Source of the DNA: JABILX01 sp041648305
GTDB taxonomy: Bacteria; Patescibacteriota; Gracilibacteria; UBA1369; LOWO2-01-FULL-3
Length of the DNA: 11,036 nt
Direction: 5' to 3'
NCBI GenBank assembly: GCA_041648305.1
Contig: JBAZPI010000030.1
Coordinates: 1 to 11,036 of the forward strand
Shown: piece by piece, positions 5,995-11,036 of the stretch
How the letters are laid out: every line of letters begins with the position of its first letter
Position numbering within the stretch: position 1 is the first letter of the stretch
Position numbers and translations under genes: made by a program
The notes under the pieces: model-generated
The model's database searches: none
What the model was told of the DNA's origin: nothing
Seen by the model: the letters and a program-made list of their open reading frames with translations, nothing else

Positions 5995-6942
5995 ATGACA
6001 TTTTTTCAAGATTTCCAAAAATTGAAGCAGAAATCTCCGCATATAGCCTTTAGAGGTTTTAGAAATGTGGGATGTGAGTATAACGATTGTTTGTATTTTT
6101 CAAAGAATTGTTATATGTGTTTTTATTCGGATAATTTTGAGAATTGTTTGTATTGTTATGAGGGGAATAAAAATAAATTTTGTTCTGATTGCTCCACTTG
6201 TTTTTTTTGTGAGCTTTGTTTTGAGTGTATTGATTGTACGGGGTGTTATAACTCTAATTTTTCGCAGGACTGTCGGAGGGTTTCGGATTCCTCTTTTTGT
6301 TATGATTGTATAGGGTGTTCCGAGTGTTTTGGGTGCGCGGGGCTTAGGCAGCAGAAATTTTGTTTGTTTAATGAAAAGTTAAGTAGAGAAGAATATAAGG
6401 CGAGGGTTTCGTCTTGGATGTTGAAAAGTTACGAGGAGATTTTTGATGAATTTGAAAAAATTAGGCGGGGGGTTCCGCACCAGCATGCGATGATGTATCG
6501 GACAGAAGATAGTACCGGTAATCATTTGATCAATGCCCAGAGGTGCTTTAATTGTTATAATTCAAGCGATTTGCAGGATTGCGGGCATATATATTTGCTT
6601 TATGCTGTTTATGGCGAGAGGAATTTGGATTCATGGAATTGCACTATGAATGTCGATTTGGAGCAGTGTCATGAGGTGATTCAGACTGGAAAGGGCTACA
6701 ATTCTTCGTTTTGTTACTACTGTGAGGTTGTGCGCGACTGTGATTATTGTTTCCAGGTTTTTAATTCGCGCAATTGTTTTGGGTGCGTGAGTATCAATCA
6801 TGGCGAGTATATGATTTTGAACCAGAAATATGAGCCGGAAGATTGGGCGCGCAAGAAGGTGGAGATTATCGCGGAGATGAAGGTTTCGGGCGAGTGGGGG
6901 GAATGGCCTTTTCCGGAAGGGGAGAAGGTTGATACGGATTAA
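5995..6942 (+). CDS. Short Cys-rich two-block protein, paralogue A
   Basis: This is a 315-residue protein without zinc ribbons. The start at 5995 was chosen because it follows TATAAT by seven bases and gives the same N-terminal length as the two other short paralogues (first lattice Cys at residue 39 in all three); the frame is open back to 5881 but that extension lies in the divergent gene. Layout: entry segment MTFFQDFQKL, Cys block 1 at 39-117 ending CFGCAGL, cap and linker (FNEKLSREEYKARV, then a helix with FEKIRRGVPH), block 2 with its last sub-block at 225-264 ending CFGCVSI, cap (YMILNQKYEPEDW), and the end GEWGEWPFPEGE, where the ribbon would follow in long forms. There is no signal peptide or haem motif. 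Probably cytoplasmic and metal- or thiol-based, but function unknown. First gene of an operon with paralogue B, 16 bases downstream. Confidence 0.85.
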   Translation: MTFFQDFQKLKQKSPHIAFRGFRNVGCEYNDCLYFSKNCYMCFYSDNFENCLYCYEGNKNKFCSDCSTCFFCELCFECIDCTGCYNSNFSQDCRRVSDSSFCYDCIGCSECFGCAGLRQQKFCLFNEKLSREEYKARVSSWMLKSYEEIFDEFEKIRRGVPHQHAMMYRTEDSTGNHLINAQRCFNCYNSSDLQDCGHIYLLYAVYGERNLDSWNCTMNVDLEQCHEVIQTGKGYNSSFCYYCEVVRDCDYCFQVFNSRNCFGCVSINHGEYMILNQKYEPEDWARKKVEIIAEMKVSGEWGEWPFPEGEKVDTD

Positions 6943-6958
6943 GCGTTAAAGTTTTTTT

Positions 6959-7921
6959 ATGGGGTTTCTTGAGGATTACAAAAAGCTTTTACTCGCGACT
7001 CCAAAACTGAATCTTACGCAGTGGTTTTGCGAAAACTCCGATTATACCGTTTGGACGAACCACAGCAAGGACTGTTTTATGACGCGCGGGAGCGGGTGGA
7101 TGAGGGATTGCTACTATGATTATTGGACTTATCACGGTGAGGACGTTGTTGACAGCGCTTATTGCGAGAAGTGCGAGCTTTGCTACGAATGTGTGGATTG
7201 CATGAGGTGTTATGGGTGCGATTTTTGCCAGGATTGCAAGGATTCGCGGGATTTAAAGCTTTGCTACGACTGTACCGGGTGTAAAAATTGTTTTGGATGC
7301 GCCGGACTGGTGCAGAAGGAGTTTTGTATATTCAACGAAAAGGTTTCTAAGAGTGGGTTTGAAGCTTTTGCAAAAACGGTTGACGATGGGGCTATGCTGA
7401 AGTTTGAGGAAATCAGGCTAAAAGTTCCGCATAGAGATTTTATTCAGAAGTCCGAGGATTGTGTGGGGAATCACATTGAGAATTCGCAGAGATGCTATTG
7501 GACTTTTGACGCTGTGAGGTCTCGCGACTGCATGTACTGTTTTAACGCGTATGAAATTATTGATTCTGTAGATTGCTGTTTTACCAAAGTCGAGCTTGGG
7601 TATGAGTGTCTGGGCGGAGGGTGGAATTTTAACTGCGATTTTTGTTTGTTTTTAGCGAATTGTGCTGACTGCCGGTTTTGTTTTCAGTGCCAGGAGTGCA
7701 AGAATTGTTTTGGGTGCGATGGACTGCATCATAAACAGTACTACATTTTGAATAAGCCGTGCGGGTCGAAAGAGGAGTATGAGGCGAAGGTGGGCGAGAT
7801 TTGGAAAGAGCTTCGAAGCTTGGAGTCGGCCGGGCTGCCGGCCGGGCTGTCGGCTGGGCTGTCGGCCGGGAATTTGATGAGCGTGTTTGAAGATGAAGAG
7901 TTTGAGGGGATCGAGCACTAG
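6959..7921 (+). CDS. Short Cys-rich two-block protein, paralogue B
   Basis: This is a 320-residue protein, about 11% Cys (35 residues by my count). Start MGFLEDYKKLLLATP aligns with the entry segment of paralogue A. Block 1 (39-117) contains the most regular stretch in the window: nine Cys in succession at exact three-residue spacing, then five more in the same phase, closing in CFGCAGL. Cap and linker (CIFNEKVSKSGFEAF, VPHRDFIQKSEDC) lead to block 2, whose last sub-block (214-253) again closes CFGCDGL. After the cap (YYILNKPCGSKEEYEAKV) comes a low-complexity segment of AGLx repeats coded by a 12-bp minisatellite, then an acidic end (FEDEEFEGIEH). That end differs from the GEWGE terminus of the other members. 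It lies 16 bases behind paralogue A with no promoter between, so it should be co-transcribed. No Shine-Dalgarno is visible. Function unknown. Confidence 0.85.
   Translation: MGFLEDYKKLLLATPKLNLTQWFCENSDYTVWTNHSKDCFMTRGSGWMRDCYYDYWTYHGEDVVDSAYCEKCELCYECVDCMRCYGCDFCQDCKDSRDLKLCYDCTGCKNCFGCAGLVQKEFCIFNEKVSKSGFEAFAKTVDDGAMLKFEEIRLKVPHRDFIQKSEDCVGNHIENSQRCYWTFDAVRSRDCMYCFNAYEIIDSVDCCFTKVELGYECLGGGWNFNCDFCLFLANCADCRFCFQCQECKNCFGCDGLHHKQYYILNKPCGSKEEYEAKVGEIWKELRSLESAGLPAGLSAGLSAGNLMSVFEDEEFEGIEH
7827..7870 (+). repeat. 12-bp GC-rich minisatellite inside paralogue B
   Basis: There are about 3.7 copies of CGGCCGGGCTGY in tandem (7827-7838, 7839-7850, 7851-7862 with one change, 7863-7870 partial), coding for AGLP/AGLS repeats. 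The unit is a multiple of three, so gain or loss of copies keeps the frame. It is far richer in G+C than the DNA around it. Confidence 0.85.
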
Positions 7922-7943
7922 GCAGCTGCTTAAGGCGTGAGGC

Positions 7944-8324
7944 TTAGGCCGCCGCCGGTTTTATTTTTTTGATTGTCTCTCCAGCTACAGCTATAGGAGT
8001 GAATGCGGTTTCTAGTACTGCCATCGATCCTCCAAGGGCGGTGTGAACCGCGTTCTTGATGTTTGTTGCGATCTGGAATGTTTTTAGGAATGGCGCTGAC
8101 AGTGTGTGCAAAGTTAGGTCTTTTACTTTTTTCCAGGTTTGGAGCGGGATATCTATGATGACGTGTTTAATTAAGTCCCTCGTGCTTCTCATCACATCTA
8201 AAATCGGCTCACATTCGAGTCTCTCAGCGTTTTTGTCCATCATAGGTTGGACGACTGGGTCTTTAGTGAGTACGTCCGTCGATGCTTTTGGGCTCCCTGT
8301 TGTTAGATCTAGGACTTTCCCCAT
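7944..8324 (-). CDS. Hypothetical protein lying between Cys-rich paralogues
   Basis: This is a 126-residue protein that I do not recognise. Residues 1-60 are polar and charged, with a single Cys (ERLECEPILD). Residues 65-115 are helical and fairly hydrophobic (IIDIPLQTWKKVKDL, then ALGGSMAVLETAFTPIAVAG) with a basic Lys-Lys-Ile-Lys and a short Ala end; this could be an amphipathic or weakly membrane-associated region but is not a clear transmembrane helix. It has its own good promoter (8351-8379) and a predicted leader of about 20 bases without a Shine-Dalgarno. It is convergent with paralogue B (22 bases between stops) and divergent from paralogue C. Its lack of Cys repeats sets it apart from both neighbours, so it is either an inserted gene or an unrelated partner; sequence does not tell. 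Confidence 0.6.
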   Translation of the reverse strand: MGKVLDLTTGSPKASTDVLTKDPVVQPMMDKNAERLECEPILDVMRSTRDLIKHVIIDIPLQTWKKVKDLTLHTLSAPFLKTFQIATNIKNAVHTALGGSMAVLETAFTPIAVAGETIKKIKPAAA

Positions 8325-8350
8325 TTATATTTGTGTTTATTTGTCTTTTA

Positions 8351-8379
8351 ATTTTAGCACAAAAGAGGTGGTTTGGCAA
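8351..8379 (-). promoter_or_regulatory. Promoter of the hypothetical gene at 7944-8324
   Basis: Read on the minus strand: TTGCCA (8379-8374), a 17-base spacer ending TGC, and TAAAAT (8356-8351), which forms an extended -10 box. The predicted start is near 8344, about 20 bases before the ATG at 8324. Confidence 0.55.
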
Positions 8380-8407
8380 TGTCGGTGGGGTGAATTTTGT
8401 TCCTGTG

Positions 8408-8437
8408 TTGGACTTATCACCAACGAAAATTTATAAT
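8408..8437 (+). promoter_or_regulatory. Promoter of Cys-rich paralogue C
   Basis: TTGGAC (8408-8413), an 18-base spacer and a perfect TATAAT (8432-8437) put the predicted start near 8444, a leader of about 32 bases. It is divergent from the promoter at 8351-8379. Confidence 0.5.
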
Positions 8438-8475
8438 GAGGGTCGATGATAGTTATTAATTAACACTGTTTATTG

Positions 8476-9468
8476 ATGTCATATCTCAAGAAAATGTATG
8501 ATCTCAGGCTGAAGCAACCGAGATTGGGGCAGATGTTTGTGAGGTGCGAAAATAGTCCTTATGTCAGTTATTCGGGGAATATGAAAAACTGTTATTTGTG
8601 TTCCGGAAGCGAGTTTGACGAAGATTGTTACTACAGTTTCTTTATTTATAATTCGAAGGATTCGGTGGGGTGTGATTATTGCAGAGAATGCACGCTTTGT
8701 TATGATTGTGTGGATTGTCGCGGGTGCTACAACACTAATTACTCGCAAGACTGTGTGAATTGTACGGATAGTGAGCACTTATATGATTGTGTTGGATGTA
8801 ATAATTGTTTTGGGTCTGTTGGATTGCGAAGGCAGAAGAGTACGATTTTTAACAAGTTTGTAAGTAATTATTCGACCGAAGTTAAGAAGGTTAAAGAGGC
8901 GATGAATCGCGAGCAGATTGAGGCCAAAGTTGAAGCGTTGAAGTGTGAGACGCCGCGTCTTTATGTCCATCAGCTTCATAATCAGGAGTTTACCGGTGAT
9001 TATGTTTATGATTCGAAGAATTCGTTTTTGTGTTTTGATACGACTAACCTTGAAGATTGTATGTATTGCAATAATGCCGAGCAGATGAAGGATTGTTTGG
9101 ATATGAGCAATTCGTATTACAAGACCGAGCTTTGCTATGATGTGATGAGTGAGATGGAGCTTTATAATTGTGATTACTGTGTGACATGTTTTTATTCGAA
9201 TGATCTGTTTTATAGTGAAAATGTTCATAATTCACACCATTGTTTCGGGTGCTATGCGATGAATCATGCTGAGTATTGTATTTTTAATGAGAAAACAGGG
9301 TCGCTAGAGGAGTGGACGCGGCGTGTGGCTGAAATCAAAAAGGCGATGATTGAGAATGGGGAATGGGGAGAGCATCTGCCGCCGACTTACTCATTTGAGG
9401 ATAGTAATGCGTCGATGCATTGGACTACGCCTTATTTTGAGAAGAATGAGTTGTCACGTTATGAATAA
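8476..9468 (+). CDS. Short Cys-rich two-block protein, paralogue C
   Basis: This is a 330-residue protein without zinc ribbons. The ATG at 8476 is preferred over the adjacent in-frame TTG at 8473: it gives first lattice Cys at residue 39, as in paralogues A and B. Layout: entry segment MSYLKKMYDLRLKQP; block 1 at 39-117, fully in the three-residue Cys phase but with Ser at the last cap position (CFGS); cap and linker (TIFNKFVSNYSTEVKKV, then a charged helix and CETPRLYVHQ); block 2 with last sub-block 220-259 ending CFGCYAM; cap (YCIFNEKTGSLEEWTRRV); GEWGEHLPP; and a 24-residue tail. The leader contains TTAACAC but no Shine-Dalgarno. The gene has its own promoter, and its 3' end contains the promoter of the zinc-ribbon gene that follows. 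Function unknown; same family considerations as its paralogues. Confidence 0.85.
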   Translation: MSYLKKMYDLRLKQPRLGQMFVRCENSPYVSYSGNMKNCYLCSGSEFDEDCYYSFFIYNSKDSVGCDYCRECTLCYDCVDCRGCYNTNYSQDCVNCTDSEHLYDCVGCNNCFGSVGLRRQKSTIFNKFVSNYSTEVKKVKEAMNREQIEAKVEALKCETPRLYVHQLHNQEFTGDYVYDSKNSFLCFDTTNLEDCMYCNNAEQMKDCLDMSNSYYKTELCYDVMSEMELYNCDYCVTCFYSNDLFYSENVHNSHHCFGCYAMNHAEYCIFNEKTGSLEEWTRRVAEIKKAMIENGEWGEHLPPTYSFEDSNASMHWTTPYFEKNELSRYE

Positions 9469-9480
9469 GTTTGATATAAT
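9451..9480 (+). promoter_or_regulatory. Promoter of the stand-alone zinc-ribbon gene
   Basis: TTGTCA (9451-9456) lies inside the end of paralogue C; an 18-base spacer ends in TGA, followed by TATAAT (9475-9480) as an extended -10 box. The predicted start near 9487 gives a leader of about 21 bases. Read-through from paralogue C is also possible. Confidence 0.6.
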
Positions 9481-9507
9481 CCGCTCGTATTTTCTAATAA
9501 AACTATT

Positions 9508-9774
9508 ATGCCAGATGAGAAAAAGACATGTAAAAAATGCAGTAAGGACTTCTTGATCATTGAACAGGAGCAGAAGTTTTATAAAAAGAAAGATCTTCCA
9601 TGGCCTGAGAACTGCCCTGAATGTAGGCAAAAACGCAGGCTTAGTCTACGAAATGAGAGAAAACTCTATAAAAGGACCTGTGATAAGTGCAAAAAAGAGA
9701 TCATCAGCACTTATCCGGCTGACAGTAAGTACATTGTTTATTGTCAGGAGTGCTTTTGGCAGCATATTGGCTAG
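9508..9774 (+). CDS. Stand-alone double-knuckle zinc-ribbon protein
   Basis: This is an 88-residue protein consisting of one domain: knuckles CKKC (residues 8-11) and CPEC (36-39), the signature RRLSLRNERKLYKR, then knuckles CDKC and CQEC. It is the same domain as the N-terminal ribbon of the long gene at 4369-5928 (CPSCRLARRMAFRNERNLYRRKC) and the C-terminal ribbon of the gene at 1-1280 (CPDCRHLDRMA, KLWDRKC), but with all eight Cys intact. It resembles Pfam zf-trcl-type probable zinc-binding domains. It follows paralogue C by 39 bases and has its own promoter. Since the short paralogues lack exactly this domain, it could serve them in trans; the alternative is a relic of a broken long form. 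The leader CTAATAAAACTATT before the ATG has no Shine-Dalgarno. Confidence 0.8.
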   Translation: MPDEKKTCKKCSKDFLIIEQEQKFYKKKDLPWPENCPECRQKRRLSLRNERKLYKRTCDKCKKEIISTYPADSKYIVYCQECFWQHIG

Positions 9775-9883
9775 CGCAAACAGAACGCAGTTCTGATAGG
9801 ACGCTTTTGGCGTCTGCCCCCCTCCCCCCCTCAAGGGGGGTATGTATAGGAATGGCGCAAATAGAACTTCGTTCTCTTGCGCC
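9774..9883 (+). repeat. Array of four hairpins with a duplicated motif
   Basis: Four stem-loops follow one another: CAGAAC/GTTCTG (9781-9795, loop GCA), GACGC/GCGTC (9800-9814), C6/G6 with loop TCAA (9825-9840), and a long one with outer stem GGCGCAA/TTGCGCC and inner stem AGAAC/GTTCT (9854-9883). The words GCGCAAAYAGAAC and GTTCT occur in both the first and the last hairpin regions, so part of the element is duplicated. None is followed by a T-run, so a classical terminator is unlikely. It could be a REP- or MITE-like element or a structured RNA end. Confidence 0.6.
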
Positions 9884-9896
9884 TGCTGTTGACACG

Positions 9897-9925
9897 TTGC
9901 CATCCTGTAGTTTTTCTGATATAAT
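9897..9925 (+). promoter_or_regulatory. Promoter of the TraD/HerA-like ATPase gene, leaderless
   Basis: TTGCCA (9897-9902), a 17-base spacer ending TGA, and TATAAT (9920-9925) as extended -10 box. Six bases later comes the ATG at 9932, so transcription should begin at the start codon. A perfect TTGACA at 9889-9894 is too far away (25 bases) to pair with this -10 box. Confidence 0.65.
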
Positions 9926-9931
9926 TTAGGT

Positions 9932-11036
9932 ATGGCGGATAATTTGTCAGAAGGAGTGGTGATGCTCGTCAAGGTGGCACATGACAACGAAAGAGATGTG
10001 TTTTGTTTCGAGCAGTTATTGGACACTTTGCATGGAGTGGTTGATGAGGAAAAGTTTTCCTTGGAGATAGTTTCGTTGCATCAACATATTTATCTTTTCG
10101 TTTGGTGTAAGAGACATCAAATTCCGACGATTCAAGGACAATTTTATGCCGCATATCCGCATGCTGAAATCGAATTTTTAAAGGATTATGCGGATATTGA
10201 TTTGCAGACCAGCGGGATGAAATTTGCTGCTGCCGAATTGGGGCTTAGAAGGAGCGATTTGTATCCGATTAAGACTTTTGAGATGTTCGAGGGGTCTAGT
10301 ATGGCGGCTATTTTTTCTCTATTAACCAAGACTCAAGAAAATGAGCAGGGATGGATGCAGATTGTCGTCGAGCCTTTTTCTGAAGAAGGACGGTTTAGTT
10401 TGGGCAAAAAGGTTCAGCTTGGGTTTAAGTCGTTTTTTAATAAATTCGACATAAGAAAATTCTTCAGGACCAAATCCCGGGCTGATGTTTTGAAGAAGGA
10501 GCATGAGGCTGCTTCAAAGAAGTTTGATAAGGACACGTTCATGACGACAATACGGCTTGCCTATTTTTCTCCGGACCAGAAGATTGCGATAAGTAAGCTT
10601 AAGGCTTTGGCAAATACGTTTTCGATTTTTAACGAGCCCGATTTGAACGCTTTTAAGATTGCGAGGATTACGACAAATCCGGCGATTTTGAAGAGTTATA
10701 AGGCTAGGAGGTTTGGGGCAAAAAAATATGTTTTCAATATTCAGGAACTTGCGACGATTTTCCATTTGCCGAAGGGCGCGAAGCACGAGGTTCCGAATCT
10801 TGTTTGTACGGTTTCGAAAAAGGCCGAGCCGCCTATGGATCTTCCGAAAGAGGGGAATGTCGAGCCTAAGGAGGTTAGCTTCATTGCCACTACGAATTTC
10901 CACAATCAGTATTTGAAGTTTGGAATAAAAAGATCGGATCGGAGGAGACATCTTTACATTGTTGGAAAGAGTGGAGTTGGGAAAAGTAAACTCCTTGAAC
11001 TGCTTATTATCTCCGACATTTTGAATGGTGAGGGTG
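9932..11036 (+). CDS. TraD/HerA-like type IV secretion or conjugation ATPase (3' partial)
   Basis: The frame is open from the ATG at 9932 to the right edge (368 codons, no stop). An N-terminal region of about 180 residues is soluble-looking (FEQLLDTLHGVV; IQGQFYAAYPHAEI; DLYPIKTFEMFEG). Then come a charged stretch (RKFFRTKSRADVLKKEHEAASKKFD), a second domain (FMTTIRLAYFSPDQ, ARRFGAKKYVFNIQELATIFHLP), and a Walker A motif GKSGVGKS at 345-352, after which the window ends. This order, with PIKTF and ELATIFHLP before the P-loop, matches what I recall of CPR proteins annotated as DUF87/VirD4/TraD-like ATPases near type IV pilus or secretion genes. Walker B and the rest of the ATPase domain lie outside. 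It probably powers DNA or protein transfer at the membrane; no transmembrane helix is visible in the part seen. The leaderless promoter supports 9932 over the next ATG at 9962. Confidence 0.75.
   Translation, partial: MADNLSEGVVMLVKVAHDNERDVFCFEQLLDTLHGVVDEEKFSLEIVSLHQHIYLFVWCKRHQIPTIQGQFYAAYPHAEIEFLKDYADIDLQTSGMKFAAAELGLRRSDLYPIKTFEMFEGSSMAAIFSLLTKTQENEQGWMQIVVEPFSEEGRFSLGKKVQLGFKSFFNKFDIRKFFRTKSRADVLKKEHEAASKKFDKDTFMTTIRLAYFSPDQKIAISKLKALANTFSIFNEPDLNAFKIARITTNPAILKSYKARRFGAKKYVFNIQELATIFHLPKGAKHEVPNLVCTVSKKAEPPMDLPKEGNVEPKEVSFIATTNFHNQYLKFGIKRSDRRRHLYIVGKSGVGKSKLLELLIISDILNGEG

Noticed and set aside
5929..6042. N-terminal extension of the long Cys-rich protein to 6042, and of paralogue A back to 5881
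   Set aside because: Both extensions run through the shared promoter and into each other's gene; the family ribbon starts at 5928, and the short paralogues all fit the start at 5995.
7947..7970. GC-rich stretch followed by a T-run after paralogue B as a rho-independent terminator
   Set aside because: The sequence is the coding end of the opposite-strand gene (Lys-Lys-Ile-Lys-Pro-Ala-Ala-Ala), and I could not draw a stem longer than about four pairs.
8779..9228. 149-codon minus-strand frame opposite paralogue C
   Set aside because: It is an Ile/Thr/His-rich antisense product of the Cys-codon pattern, with no independent signal.
42..9468. Regularly spaced TGT/TGC triplets every 9 bases that at first glance look like a repeat array or CRISPR
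   Set aside because: They are codons for the i+3 cysteines in long open frames; there are no identical direct repeats separated by unique spacers.
42..9468. Multihaem cytochrome c for the Cys-rich proteins
   Set aside because: CxxC is abundant, but I find no CxxCH motif and no signal peptide for export.
10514..10951. 145-codon minus-strand frame near the right edge
   Set aside because: It is Arg/Asn/Leu-rich and antisense to the ATPase frame, which is supported by conserved motifs and a promoter.

Overview
The window looks like a chromosomal segment of a Candidate Phyla Radiation (Patescibacteria) bacterium. Three things suggest this. There is a local expansion of very Cys-rich proteins with paired zinc ribbons, which I recall as common in CPR genomes and almost always unannotated. 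The right edge holds the front of a TraD/HerA-like ATPase of the kind found with CPR type IV pilus/secretion loci. Almost every gene lacks a Shine-Dalgarno sequence. The code is standard for UGA: the first gene ends at a UGA exactly where its family normally ends, so this is not a UGA=Gly lineage (Gracilibacteria, SR1). No lineage marker gene is present, so the phylum call is an inference.

Layout. 1-1280 (+): a Cys-rich protein cut by the left edge, with its C-terminal zinc ribbon intact. 1282-2829 (-): four small unrecognised genes in an evenly spaced operon from one promoter. 2975-3712 (+): a TrmB-like regulator divergent from that operon. 3851-4406 (+): a Phd/YefM-RelE/ParE toxin-antitoxin pair. 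4369-5928 (-): a long Cys-rich protein whose C-terminal zinc ribbon is lost where it meets the toxin gene. 5995-6942 and 6959-7921 (+): two short Cys-rich paralogues in one operon, divergent from the long one across a 66-bp spacer. 7944-8324 (-): an unrecognised orphan. 8476-9468 (+): a third short Cys-rich paralogue. 9508-9774 (+): a stand-alone zinc ribbon. 9774-9883: four consecutive hairpins. 9932-right edge (+): the first 368 residues of the TraD/HerA-like ATPase.

The central observation is the Cys-rich family. Five proteins share a two-block architecture. In block 1 nearly all Cys fall on every third residue over 79 residues. In all ten blocks, the distance from the 'E-L/V-x' site to the last Cys of the closing CFGC-type cap is exactly 39 residues. 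Three members lack zinc ribbons and start precisely where the ribbon of the long form ends; the missing domain sits in its own gene next door. This looks like a rigid repeating fold (a solenoid or a metal/thiol lattice). Its function is not evident from sequence.

Promoters are clear TTGnnn/TATAAT-type sites, often with a TGn extension. Three of them (for 5928, 5995 and 9932) sit only 6-8 bases from the start codon and predict leaderless mRNAs.
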